Origin: a virus
IMG/VR virus record: IMGVR_UViG_3300030333_003462
Span: 1 to 20,632 of that record
Direction: 5' to 3' (one strand)
Length of the DNA: 20,632 nucleotides
A program made the translations under genes and the position numbers. The notes under the pieces are model-generated. The model was given only the letters and a program-made list of their open reading frames with translations. It ran no database searches and was not told the DNA's origin. Positions 1 to 11,300 of this stretch are shown one piece after another (the first letter of the stretch is position 1; every line of letters begins with the position of its first letter).

Positions 1-3000
1 GTTCATATAATATTGTTGGTAAGAATATCAATTTCATTGATCCACCTACAGGAAATCCATCAATCATTAAAGATGATAGTAATTTAGATCCTTTAAGATC
101 TGATTTCACTGGAAGAGTATTTTTAAGAAGTAATTATGATACAAATCAAATATATGATGATATTTCTGATCAATTTACAGGTATAGGCAGAACATTTACT
201 TTAACAGTAGGTGGAGCAAATACTGCTGGAATTGGAAGTACTGGTGGTAATGGCATTCTGTTTATCAATGGTATATTCCAAACTCCTACTACAGTTAATA
301 ATCCACTGAATAATTATGATTTAGATGATGGAGATCAGATTGCAGGAGTAACAACTGTCACATTTACAGGTATAGCAACAAATGATGGATCTACTGATGG
401 TGGAGAAATTTATTCTTCTACAAGTGATGTAAATATAAATCAATTGCCAAGAGGTGGTGTTATTGTTTCTTTAGGTTCTTCTGGTGGACTGGGATATGCA
501 CCTCTTGTTGGATCTAAGGTAAGACCTACATTTGATGTAAATGGATCTATTACAAGCGTTGTTGGGTTTGCTACAACTGGTTCTGCACTCTCAATTAGTA
601 CTGCTTCATATGATAATACGACTGGATTAATGACAGTCACCACTGTAAAAGAGCATGGATTTGTTCTTGGTGAAACAAATGAAGTTACTATGGTTGGACT
701 TCATTTTGCATGTGCTGCTGCCCATGCTGGTGTTACTACTACTATATTCCCAGATACTGTCAATAATAGACCATTCTCTATTTTAGGAATTTCTTCTATT
801 AATACATTTACTGCTGATGTTGGTGTATCTACTATCCCCCATAATTATGTTGGGCAAGGAACTGTGTTCTCTTGGTATGGCGATTCAACATATGGTCAGG
901 GATATAATGATGTTATTTCTATTGGAGTAGCAGTAACAGATAAAGGATATGATCATAGATTTATAAGTGCTGATAGTGATTCAATCCTTGTTGCTGGAGT
1001 AGGTGCTTTAACACCTACAGATGCATTCTATGAATCTCATTCGGGTAGATTAATATTAACTATCAATAACCACAATCTTACTACCAGTAATGTAATAGGA
1101 ATTGGTACTCGTTCATTATTGTTCACATGCTCTAGAGATAATCATTCAACGTCTCACAAATATCCAAGAGCTGGTGCAACTCCAAGTTCTTCTATTGGAG
1201 ATCCAATATACAATAATATGGCAATACCAATTGTAGCAACTACAACAAATACTATAGAAGTTAATGTTGGTGCTGCATCAAGTGGTAGTGGAGCAACTAT
1301 AACTGCACATCCAGTTGGAGTTAATACACATATCTTTGTAACTGGTAAATCTGGTGGAATTAGAAGACTCAGTGGCACACCTGGTAATCTTAGTGCAACA
1401 TCTGGCACTTTATATGATCCTTCTACTGGTGTATTAACAATTAAAACGACTGGAGCACATCTATTAGGTGGTGCAGTCGCTAAAGATATAACTGGTGCTG
1501 ATTATACTGCTACAACAGGAATAATGACAGTTACTTCAGCATCGCATGGATTCAGTACTGGTGATTATGTTAAGATTGCTGAAAACTCATTAACATTTAC
1601 CTGTGATCTTGATGGTGGTGTTAGTAGTCATACTTATCCAAGAACTACTGATCCAATTTATAATCAGTGGATAAAAATTGCAAATGCACTAACCAATACA
1701 TTTGAACTTCAAGTTGGTATTAGTACAGCAGGAAATTATGCTCATACTTATACTGGTGGAACTGCTACAAATGCAGTTAAGAAAGCAACTAGTTTCATTG
1801 GAATTTCTACAGGTTCTATAACATTCACATGTGCTCAAGATAGTCATAAAACTATTCATACATATCCAAGAACAACTGATCCATTCCATTGGACAGATGG
1901 TAAAGTATTGGGTGTTGAAACTGTTGCATCTTCCACATTATTTACTGTGAATGTTGGTAAATCTCCAAATGGAAGTGGTGGTGCACTCACATTTAATATC
2001 GGTGCTGCTGGTACAAATTATACTAATCCTAAGATCTTTGTTTCTGACCCAAGTTATGATACTCTTTCTGTTAGAGGAATATCACGTTTAACAGGTGGAA
2101 CTGATATTGGTACAGGTCTTTTGGTTGATGTTAGTGTTGCTGGTGCCTCGACTGTTGGAGTGGCTTCTGATACATATGAAGTTAATGATTATAGTATTTC
2201 TAGAAATGGTTATGGATTTAGACGTGGAGATGTAATTGCACCTGTTGGATTAGTTACTGCTAGAACATTACAAGCTCCAGTATCAGAATTCCAATTAACT
2301 GTTGATAAAATTTATTCAGATTCATTTGCTGCATGGCAATTTGGTGAATTTGATTTTATCGATCCAATTCAAAAATATCAGGATGGATCAAGAACAAGAT
2401 TCCCATTATATTACAATAATCAATTATTAAGTTTTGAAGCACAAGCAGATTCTTATATTGAACTTCAAAATTTATTGTTCATAACCATTAATGGTATAAT
2501 TCAAGATCCAGGAGTTGCGTATCAGTTTGATGGTGGAACATCATTTGTCTTTACTACAGCACCAAAAGAAGATGATAAAGTTGCAATATTCTTCTATAGA
2601 GGAACAAGAAATGTTGATGATTCTTTAGTTACAGGAATTAATCAAAGTTTAGAAAAAGGAGATATTATAGAGGTTATTAGTAATAATGCAATTCGTGGAA
2701 CAAAAACTCAAGGTGATAGATTAATATTTGATTTATCTTCTGCAGATAAACTTGAATCTAATGTTTATTCTGGTATAGGAATAGATGATCAAAATTATAA
2801 ACCACTTAGTTGGAGTAAGAAAAAGAGAGATAGAATGATTAATGGTGAATTAGCATCTAAATCAAGAGATTCTATAGAATCACTTATATATCCAACAGCA
2901 AGAATAATTGGTGATATTGATACAACACAAACATCAATATTTGTTGATAGTACTGAACTATTTGATTATGATTCTGCTACTGATTTTTCAGGATTAATAG

Positions 3001-3812
3001 TTTCTGAGGATTCATATCCAGTATCTGCTGCCATAACTGCTACAGTATCTGCTGCAGGAACTATTGCTGGATTACATATTACTGATGGTGGAAGTAATTA
3101 TATTACTGCACCTAATGTTTTAATTACAGCACCATCCTCTCAAATTGGAGTTGGTGTTGGATCAACTGCAGTTGCAACATTAAGTATATCTGGAGTTGGA
3201 ACTGTTAATGGATTTGCAATTACTAATTCTGGATTAGGATATACAATTGCACCAGATATCTTAGTTTCACCACCAAGTCCAACTATTGAAAATATTAGTA
3301 GTATTGATGTTATCCAAGGATTCTCTGGAATTGTAACTGGTATAACTACAACAACTGTTGGTGTTTCTACTTTAGGATTTAAATTCTTCTTAAGTAAGTC
3401 CAATTCAACATGGACTGGAATGAATGTAGGAAACCCAGTTTATATTTTTGATACTAACTTGGGATATGGTGGCACATCAATTGATAATACAGGAAGTGAT
3501 GCTGCTGTAGTTGGAGTTGGAACTACCTTCTTAGATAATGTATATACTATTCAGCATATACAGACAGCTGGAACTACAGGTATTATTACTTGCTTAATGG
3601 CAAGTAATCCAGTTGGAATTGCCACTTCAATGGGCACACAGACCATTGGTAAGTTCTCTTGGGGTAAACTTGGTGGAATCGCTAGATCGTCTTCTCCAGT
3701 ATCTATAGGGGTTACTGGTAACACTGTAGATGTGGGAATAACAACGTTCCCAACCATACAAAGAAGAGGTACTGGATTGAGAAGTACTGGTGCTCTTCCA
3801 AAACTATTATAA
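1..3812 (+). CDS. large repeat-rich virion structural protein, 5' end missing (gp7 position)
   Basis: The reading frame is open from base 3 (bases 1-2 finish an earlier codon) to TAA at 3810-3812, giving 1269 visible residues. A TTG at 444 can be read as a start, but the frame is open and similar in character upstream, so the true start lies before the window. Two copies of a module ending in an 'F-INGI-Q-P' motif occur (about 150-330 and 2290-2640). Between them are tandem beta modules with 'TG-MTVT---HGF', 'S-TFTC--D' and 'HTYPRTTDP' signatures (about 603-1980). Two 'GG/SG..Y..AP' repeats follow (3084-3275). The C-terminus contains GKFSWGKLGG and IQRRGTGLRSTGALPK, which I recall as conserved in large structural proteins of marine T4-like phages. 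It immediately precedes gp8, the place of gp7 in T4, so a peripheral baseplate-wedge role is likely. That role is inferred from position; I see no clear sequence match to T4 gp7. Confidence 0.8.
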   Translation, partial: SYNIVGKNINFIDPPTGNPSIIKDDSNLDPLRSDFTGRVFLRSNYDTNQIYDDISDQFTGIGRTFTLTVGGANTAGIGSTGGNGILFINGIFQTPTTVNNPLNNYDLDDGDQIAGVTTVTFTGIATNDGSTDGGEIYSSTSDVNINQLPRGGVIVSLGSSGGLGYAPLVGSKVRPTFDVNGSITSVVGFATTGSALSISTASYDNTTGLMTVTTVKEHGFVLGETNEVTMVGLHFACAAAHAGVTTTIFPDTVNNRPFSILGISSINTFTADVGVSTIPHNYVGQGTVFSWYGDSTYGQGYNDVISIGVAVTDKGYDHRFISADSDSILVAGVGALTPTDAFYESHSGRLILTINNHNLTTSNVIGIGTRSLLFTCSRDNHSTSHKYPRAGATPSSSIGDPIYNNMAIPIVATTTNTIEVNVGAASSGSGATITAHPVGVNTHIFVTGKSGGIRRLSGTPGNLSATSGTLYDPSTGVLTIKTTGAHLLGGAVAKDITGADYTATTGIMTVTSASHGFSTGDYVKIAENSLTFTCDLDGGVSSHTYPRTTDPIYNQWIKIANALTNTFELQVGISTAGNYAHTYTGGTATNAVKKATSFIGISTGSITFTCAQDSHKTIHTYPRTTDPFHWTDGKVLGVETVASSTLFTVNVGKSPNGSGGALTFNIGAAGTNYTNPKIFVSDPSYDTLSVRGISRLTGGTDIGTGLLVDVSVAGASTVGVASDTYEVNDYSISRNGYGFRRGDVIAPVGLVTARTLQAPVSEFQLTVDKIYSDSFAAWQFGEFDFIDPIQKYQDGSRTRFPLYYNNQLLSFEAQADSYIELQNLLFITINGIIQDPGVAYQFDGGTSFVFTTAPKEDDKVAIFFYRGTRNVDDSLVTGINQSLEKGDIIEVISNNAIRGTKTQGDRLIFDLSSADKLESNVYSGIGIDDQNYKPLSWSKKKRDRMINGELASKSRDSIESLIYPTARIIGDIDTTQTSIFVDSTELFDYDSATDFSGLIVSEDSYPVSAAITATVSAAGTIAGLHITDGGSNYITAPNVLITAPSSQIGVGVGSTAVATLSISGVGTVNGFAITNSGLGYTIAPDILVSPPSPTIENISSIDVIQGFSGIVTGITTTTVGVSTLGFKFFLSKSNSTWTGMNVGNPVYIFDTNLGYGGTSIDNTGSDAAVVGVGTTFLDNVYTIQHIQTAGTTGIITCLMASNPVGIATSMGTQTIGKFSWGKLGGIARSSSPVSIGVTGNTVDVGITTFPTIQRRGTGLRSTGALPKLL
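603..1980 (+). repeat. tandem protein-level repeats (TFTC / TYPRTTDP modules)
   Basis: At least four related modules of roughly 80-100 residues follow one another, starting near 603, 1036, 1498 and 1798. Shared landmarks are 'TTG-MTVT' or 'SGRLILT', 'HGF' or 'HNL', '(S)(L/I)(T/L)FTC', 'H-YPR' and 'VNVG/LQVG-S'. The third and fourth copies are closest to each other, both carrying HTYPRTTDP (1629-1655 and 1858-1884). A stray first half of a module (YDPSTGVLTI) lies near 1414-1445. The copies are diverged at the DNA level, so this is an old domain duplication rather than a recent DNA repeat. Confidence 0.7.
3084..3275 (+). repeat. two 'G-x-Y-x-x-A-P' beta repeats in the gp7-position protein
   Basis: Two copies are seen: DGGSNYITAPNVLI (from 3084) and NSGLGYTIAPDILV (from 3225), spaced about 47 residues apart and each preceded by a short beta segment (GLHIT, GFAIT). 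The same motif occurs inside gp8 and gp14 in this window. Confidence 0.7.
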
Positions 3813-3815
3813 ATA
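3808..3815 (+). promoter_or_regulatory. T4-type late promoter (TATAAATA)
   Basis: A perfect TATAAATA octamer, the late-promoter element of T4-like phages recognised by the gp55 sigma factor, lies 18 nt before the gp8 ATG at 3834. It overlaps the stop codon (3810-3812) of the preceding gene. The octamer sits in the 14-mer TATAAATATCTAAA, which recurs exactly at 13021. The resulting leader would be very short, and no clear Shine-Dalgarno sequence precedes gp8. Promoter activity is inferred from the motif and its placement. Confidence 0.75.
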
Positions 3816-3833
3816 TCTAAAAAACTATTTAAG

Positions 3834-5381
3834 ATGCCAGCCGTCGTAACAGATCAATTTAGAATATTAAATGCAGGTAATTTTGTAGATTCTGTACTGG
3901 ATACTAGTAATTCGTATTATGTATTTTTAGGACTTCCGAATCCAGCAAATCCTGCATCTGGTTTTGGTAGAACCACTTCAGACAATGAATGGAATACTAA
4001 TACTCCAAATCCAACTGATAATTTACAATATAATAGTCATTATAGAGACACTGCTTTATTTGGTAAAAAGGTTACTAGTAGTAATGTTAGAAGATTAATA
4101 AGAAAAGTTAATTGGAGTAGTAATACACGTTATGATATGTATCGTCATGACTATAATATTTCAAATCCTGCACCAAATTCAAATACAAGTAGATTATATG
4201 ATGCTAATTATTATGTAATTAATAGTGATTTTAGAGTTTATGTTTGTATAGAGAATGGTTCTTCAGGATCTAATTTGAAAGGTAATGTATCAAAAGACGA
4301 ACCAACTTTTACTGATTTAGAACCTACAGCAGCTGGAACAAGTGGTGATGGATATATTTGGAAATACTTATTTTCAGTTTCTCCTAGTGATATTATAAAA
4401 TTTGATTCTACAGAATATGTTGTAGTTCCTAATGACTGGAGCACCTCAACAGATAATCAAATTCAGAATGTTAGAGAAGCAGGTGATTCTGATATCAACC
4501 AAAATCAAATTAAATCAGTTTATATTGCAGATGGTGGTGCAAACTATTCTGCAGGAATTGTTGATATATTAGGTGATGGAAGTGGAGGAAAAGTATCAAT
4601 TACTGTTGATTCTGGGGGAACAATAACTAAAGCATTAGTAGTTGCTGGTGGAAGTGGATATACTTACGGTATAGTTGATTTAGGAACGTTGCAACCTGCT
4701 GGATCTATTCCAGACCCTGCTAAATTAATACCAATTATCCCACCTTCGAAGGGTCATGGATATGATGTCTATACCGAATTAGGTACGGATAAAGTATTAG
4801 TATATGCTAGATTTGATGATTCTACTAGGGACTTTCCAGTTGATACTAAATTCTCTCAAGTTGGTATTATAAAAAATCCAACTGAATATACTTCATCAAC
4901 TGTTTATAGTGGAAGTGATTATTCATCTTTACATTCTATAAAACTTACTTCAACTAGTTCAACACCTACTGTTGGTGTTAAAATGGAACAAACAGTGACT
5001 GGAGGAACTGCTAAAGGTTATGTTGCTTCATATGATTCTGAAACTAAAGTTGTAAAATATTTCCAAGATAGGTCTTTATATTTTGGTAATGAAAAAGATC
5101 AAACTGATTGGAATACTGTTACTAGTACCTCTAAGATATTATCTTTTGAATCTTCAGGAAATAGTATCTCTCCATTTACTGGATCTGTAGATACTGGATT
5201 TAGTGGTATTAAAACCACCATAAATTCAAAAGACGTGAATTTGGGAGTTGTTTTTACAGATGGACTTGCTACTCCAGAGATAAATACAAAGACAGGTGAT
5301 ATAATTTATATCAATAATAGACCTCTGGTACAAAGAGATTCTAGACAAAAGGAAGACATTAAAATCATCTTGGAATTTTAA
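3834..5381 (+). CDS. 8: baseplate wedge subunit gp8
   Basis: This is a 515-residue protein; T4 gp8 is 334. In T4, gp8 is a structural subunit of each baseplate wedge. Recognition rests on segments I can align from memory with T4 gp8. Here GDGYIWKYLF (from about residue 170), followed by EYVVVP, matches T4 GDGYVWEYLF and EYIVVP. QVGIIKNPTEY (about 341) matches QISIITNPLEA. The C-terminus GDIIYINNRPL...EDIKIILEF matches GEMIYMENRPP...EEINILFTF. The extra length is mostly an insertion between the first and second of these blocks, with two glycine-rich beta repeats (DGGANYSAG at residue 233, AGGSGYTYG at 271), plus a 'TGGTAKGYV' module near residue 388. The ATG at 3834 is the first in frame after the late promoter. 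The next gene starts 6 nt after the stop. Confidence 0.9.
   Translation: MPAVVTDQFRILNAGNFVDSVLDTSNSYYVFLGLPNPANPASGFGRTTSDNEWNTNTPNPTDNLQYNSHYRDTALFGKKVTSSNVRRLIRKVNWSSNTRYDMYRHDYNISNPAPNSNTSRLYDANYYVINSDFRVYVCIENGSSGSNLKGNVSKDEPTFTDLEPTAAGTSGDGYIWKYLFSVSPSDIIKFDSTEYVVVPNDWSTSTDNQIQNVREAGDSDINQNQIKSVYIADGGANYSAGIVDILGDGSGGKVSITVDSGGTITKALVVAGGSGYTYGIVDLGTLQPAGSIPDPAKLIPIIPPSKGHGYDVYTELGTDKVLVYARFDDSTRDFPVDTKFSQVGIIKNPTEYTSSTVYSGSDYSSLHSIKLTSTSSTPTVGVKMEQTVTGGTAKGYVASYDSETKVVKYFQDRSLYFGNEKDQTDWNTVTSTSKILSFESSGNSISPFTGSVDTGFSGIKTTINSKDVNLGVVFTDGLATPEINTKTGDIIYINNRPLVQRDSRQKEDIKIILEF
4530..4685 (+). repeat. two 'G-x-Y' beta repeats inserted in gp8
   Basis: The copies start at 4530 (DGGANYSAGIVDILGDG) and 4644 (AGGSGYTYGIVDLG), 38 residues apart. 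They interrupt the region between the conserved EYVVVP and IIKNP blocks of gp8 and have no counterpart in T4 gp8 as I recall it. Confidence 0.7.
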
Positions 5382-5387
5382 AGAAAA

Positions 5388-8300
5388 ATGACACAAAAAA
5401 CCAATTTAAATATTAGTCCATATTATGATGATTTTGATGCTGAAAAGAACTTTTATAAAGTTTTATTTAAGCCAGGATATCCAGTACAAGCAAGAGAATT
5501 AACTGGTCTACAATCAATTCTGCAAGGACAAATAAATGACTTTGGAACCCATATGTTTAAAGAGGGTTCTGTAGTTATTCCAGGTAATCTTGTATATGAT
5601 GGACAATTTTATGCGGTAAAATTAAATTCTTCAAATTTAGGTGTTGATATATCTTTATACATTAATAATTTTGTAGGAAAGAAAATAACAGGACAGGTAT
5701 CTGGAGTTACAGCAAAGATTCAACATGTAGAATTGTCTGGTGCCGATGTAGATGATATAACAATATATGTAAAATATATAGATTCTGATAATAATTTCGT
5801 ATTTACTCAATTTGAGGATGGAGAATCATTAAGTGCCACTGAGAATGTAGAGTATGGAAATACAACAATTGTTGCAGGATCACCTTTTGCTACTCTACTA
5901 TCTGCAAATTCAACTGCTACGGGATCTGCAGCTTCTATCGGTGATGGTGTATTCTTTATTAGGGGTTATTTTGTAAATGTTGAAAAACAAACTATAGTTC
6001 TAGATTATTATACTAATACTCCATCATATAGAGTTGGATTACAGATTGATGAAACTATTGTTAATGCAAAAGAAGATGAATCTTTATATGATAATGCTAA
6101 AGGATTTACTAATTATGCTGCACCAGGTGCAGATAGATTTAAGATAGGATTATCTCTTACTAAAAAGTTATTAACTGATACTAATGATACTGATTTTGTT
6201 GAAATTTTAAGAGTTAAAAATGGTAAACTACAAAAGTTTAATAATAAAACTCAGTATAATATAATTAAAGATTGGATAGCAGAAAGAACATATGATGAAT
6301 CTGGTGATTATGCAGTAGATCCATTTAATCCTTCAGTACATAATTCTTTAAATGATAGAATAGGTAATAATGGTATATATTTTGATAATGAAAAAACAGA
6401 GGATGGAAATACACCTTCTGATGATTTAATGTGTGTTAAAATATCTCCAGGAAAGGCATATGTAAGGGGATATGATGTTGATAAAATAGGAACATCTATT
6501 GTTGATGTTGATAAACCAAGAGAAACTGAAAAAATAGAGAATTCAAGTATTCCATTTAATATGGGAAATTTATTGCAAGTCAATAATGTAACTGGAATAC
6601 CAAAACAAAGAGCAACTATAGATTTATACAATAGATTAGTAGGTGATAGTGGAGCTAAAATAGGGGATGCAAGAGTATATACAATTAATCTTACTTCTTC
6701 TGAATATTCAAATGGATCTACGAAATATGATTTAAGATTATATGATATTCAAACATATACCAAATTAACTTTAAATCAAAGTGTTGATGCTGATGATATT
6801 CCTACTACTGCTTTTGTAAAAGGTAAAAGTAGTGGTGCTAGTGGTTATGCTGTTTATGCTGGTGGTAATAGTGAATATATTTACTTAAGACAAACTTCTG
6901 GTAATTTTGCTAAAGGTGAAGGATTAATTGTTAATGGAATAGAAATTTCAAGAATAATTAATGAGTTTGTTGTATATGGAACTCAAAATATAAAATCAGT
7001 AAAACAAACTGGAGCTTCTGGTTATCCTGATTTTACTGCTGATGCTGTACTTGAAAGATTTAGAATGCCTGGTAGTATTAATCAGATAACAATGCCAGCT
7101 ATAATTAGTGGTCTTTCTACTGTAACATCTGGAGGACTTCCATTTACTGGTATAAGAACAGACACCATTCTTTCTTATAATAGACCTGGATTTAGTACAG
7201 ACACATATAATAGAGTTTCTAGTGTTGCAACAGATAGTTTATCATTAGTATTAAGTTCAGTAAGTTCTGGTGCTGCTGTTACTGGTGTTTATGATGGTCA
7301 AATATTAAGTGCATTCAATCCTTCATCTAGCCGTCCTCAAGGAGATCAAACATTAGTTACTCCATTTGCCATGGGACCTGTTATATCTAATGAAGGTGGA
7401 TTATATGTACGATTACCAGATTCTAATGTTTCTACAGTAGACCTTACTGGTTCCACATTGACTATTTCTGAGCAAATAACTGGAGAATCGACTGATAGTG
7501 ATGGTGAACTTACTTTTAATCTTTCATCTGTAGGAATTACTAGTGCTGCTTATGAAGCATTTGATGAAGAAAGATATTCTGTAACTTATTCAACTGGTAT
7601 ACAAGCACCCATTGCAAGAGATCAATTTGAACTTTCCAATAATATTATAACTATTAGAGGTTTAAGAGCTAGTCAAAGTAATGTCGTAGTAGACACAACA
7701 CTTAGTAAGTTTGGAATTCAGAGTAAAGTAAAGCAATATAATAGAAGTGCTTCTCTTGTGGTATCTAGATCAAAATATAAGCAATCTGGGGTTGGTGTCA
7801 ATACCTCAAATGCTGATGGATTAACATACAATAAGTATTATGGTGTAAGAGTACAAGATGAAGAGATTTGTTTAAATTATCCTGATGTAGCAAAGGTAGT
7901 ATCTGTCTACGAATCATTAGATAGTTCAGATCCAACATTAGATGAGATTCAATTTACTTCAACTGCTAGTGTTCATACTAATGCTATAGTTGGAGAACAT
8001 ATAGTAGGTAATACAAGTAAAGCAATTGCAAGAGTTGTTTCATCGCCATCAGCAAACACATTAAAAATTGTTTATTTGACAGGTGATAAATTATCAGTTG
8101 GGGAAACTGTAGTATTTGATGAATCTAAATTAACTACTGAGGTTGAGATAATTACTTCAGGTAGCTATAAAATTATCACGGATTCTTTCTCTTTAGATAA
8201 AGGACAAAGAGATCAATATTATGATTATTCTAGACTTGTTAGAAATAATGGAGTTTCAGAACCTGCTAAGAGATTATTAATTGTATTTGATTATTATTCA

Positions 8301-11300
8301 GTACCATCTACAGATGATGGTGATGTATTTACTGTCTTAAGTTATGATAAAGAAAGATTTGCTCAAGATATACCAGTGATTGGAAGATCACGTATAAGAG
8401 CATCAGATACTCTTGATTTTAGACCTAGAGTAGCAGTATTTGATCCATCAACTACTACTGGATCACCATTTGATTTTAGTTCTAGAAGTTTTGATAGTAC
8501 TCCTAAGTATCTTTTATCAGCAGATGAATCATCTATATTGGGGTATGATTATTATCTACCTAGAATAGACAAATTATATTTGGATAAATTTGGTAAATTT
8601 GTTTATGAAAAAGGACAATCAGAAAAATTCCCTAAAGCACCTGAAAAGAATGATGAGTTGATGCAAATAGCAACTATTAATCTTCCACCATATCTTTACA
8701 ATCCTCAAGATGCATCTTTATCCTTGATTGATAATAGAAGGTATACAATGAGGGATATTGGATATATTGAAGATAGAGTAGAAAATTTAGAGCAAGTAAC
8801 AACACTTTCTCTCCTTGAACTTGATACTCAAACTCTTCAAGTTCAAGATGCTGATGGAAGAAATAGATTTAAAAGTGGATTTTTTGTTGATCCTTTTACA
8901 AATAGTTCAAGAACTAATAGAAGATTATCAAAAATTCAAATAAATTCACAAGCAAATGAATTAGTTCCTATTATTAGTAGAAATTCTATAGCATCACAAC
9001 TTGCAACTTTAGAAGTATCTATTCCTGAAAATGAAGATTTTGGTGAAAATTACCCAACTATAGATCCAAATATTCAAAAAACTGGAAATGCAGTAACTTT
9101 AAAATATGATGAAATTGATTGGTTAGAGCAACCAATGGCAACAAGGGCTGAAAATATTAACCCATTCCATGTAGTTGTTTATACTGGAAATGTTCAATTA
9201 AATCCAGTAAATGATACTTGGGTTAGAACAGTTCAATTAGAAGATAGTAATATTAGTATTACTAGAAGTGATATATTCACACAGGAGATTGATATTCAAG
9301 GTCAAGATGTATTAATAACAAATCGTAGACAAGAAGGAGATGGTGGAAGAGTAGTAAGTAGTGAAACTGTTACAGAAGTAGATACTAGACAAACTATTAC
9401 TGAAAATGCATTCAGTGTAGATGATGTTAATACTAGAAATCAATTAATATCATCTGGTTCTGAATCTTTCATGAGATCTAGAAATACTGAATTTGTAGTA
9501 TCTAATCTTAAACCATTTACAAGATATTATCAGTTCCTTGATGGAAATAGTGGTGTTGATTTTATACCAAAATTAATTGAAATAGCAACAGATTCAACTT
9601 TAGATATTGCAGGTGCTTCTGATGCATTTGAAATTGGAGAAACAGTTATTGGATCAGTTGGTAATGTAGATTTAATTGAATTTAGACTTTGTAGTCCTAG
9701 ACATAAATTCGGACAATTTAATAGTCCTACATCAATATACAATGTTAACCCATATAATAAAACTGAAGCGATATCAGAAAGTTATAGTACATCATCTAAA
9801 ATTCTTAACGTTGATACTAAATCATTATCAAATCAAGCACAAGGTTTATATTCTGGATATTTAACTCAAGGAATGAAATTAGTTGGTCAAACCAGCAGAG
9901 CAGAAGCTTATGTTAAAGATTTAAGATTAATTTCTGATAATTTTGGTGATGTTATCGGAACATTTTTCTTAAGAGATCCAAATTCAAGTCCTGTTCCACC
10001 AGTAAGAATAGAAACGGGAACTAAGACATTTAAATTATCTTCAAGTTCTACAAATGAAAGAGGTATTCCTGGAAGTAATACGATTTCTTTTGCAGAATCC
10101 AGATATAGTTCTCAAGGAAGTGTGAATAGATGGCAAAATGAAGTAACAACAACTACAACTAATGTTACTGCTATAGCAAATGTAAATACATTTACAAATG
10201 TAACTACGGAAGAAGTACAGTATGGTGATCCTTTAGCACAAACATTTATAGTTGGTGGAAATGTTGAAGCACCTTCAGATATTGATTTAAGTGATGATGT
10301 AAATGGTGTATTCTTAACATCTGTTGATCTATTCTTTGCTGAAATAGATTCTGGAAATGCTCCAGTTAGAATTGAAGTAAGAACTGTTGAATTGGGATTG
10401 CCAACTTTAAATGTTATCGGAAAACCTGTTACATTAAGACCAAAAACAACAGATGTTAATGGAAATGTTGTAGATAATATAGAAACATCTGTAGATGGAA
10501 GTGTTGCAACTAATGTTAAATTCCCAGAACCAATTTATTTGGCACCAGGTAGAGAATATGCAATAGTAGCACTTGCTCCAACTAGTGATGAGTATTTATT
10601 ATGGACTGCGGTTATGCAAGAAAGGTCTGTATCTGTTACGGATATTCCCCCTGATGAAAATGCATTATCTTCTGTTTATGAAAGACAATTTGCACTTGGA
10701 AGTTTATTTAAGTCACAAAATGGCTCTATATGGACTACAAATCAAAATCAAGATCTTAAATTTAAACTTTATAAAGCAGACTTTACTTCAAGTACAGGAA
10801 CTGCATACTTCTATAATCCAGATTTAGATGAAAGTAATGATTATATATTAAAATTAAATAGTGATCCAATAAGAACTTTAACAAAAACTGCTACTATTGG
10901 TATTACTACTGTTCCTGGTAGTGATTCTTCATTAGTTGGAATATTAACAGTAGGACAAAAAATTGCTGGTGTTAGTGATAAAGGTGGTTCTGCTATTATT
11001 GTTGGTAGGGGAAGTTCTGTTAGTAACTTAGGAATTAAGACTACGGAAACAGGAGTTAATTATACTACCGATTCTTCTGTAGATACCTTTAATTATGTTG
11101 GTAGTGGTTCTGGTCTAAAATTAAATATAACTAATGTAGATGCCACAACAGGTGCTATTTCAAAGGTAGCATTTACATCTGTTAAGGGTGAACGTGGAAC
11201 TGGGTATCAGGTTGGTGATGTTATTGGTATTGTAACTTCTACTGCTGGAAATCAAGGTTCTGGTGCAAAAATTACTATTGCAGGAATATCAACAGACATA

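Noticed and set aside
434-441. TATAAATC as a third late promoter
   Set aside because: One base off the consensus, inside a coding frame and not followed by a gene start.
444-3812. A TTG at 444 as the start of the first gene
   Set aside because: The frame is open back to base 3 and the upstream translation has a structural-protein character, including an 'FINGIFQTP' motif that recurs later in the same protein. The gene is cut by the window edge rather than starting here.
9676-9864. Small + strand open frame inside the giant gene (also 10573-10827, 17422-17610 and 19515-19718)
   Set aside because: Out-of-frame shadows of well-supported genes, with low-complexity or unnatural translations and no ribosome binding site.
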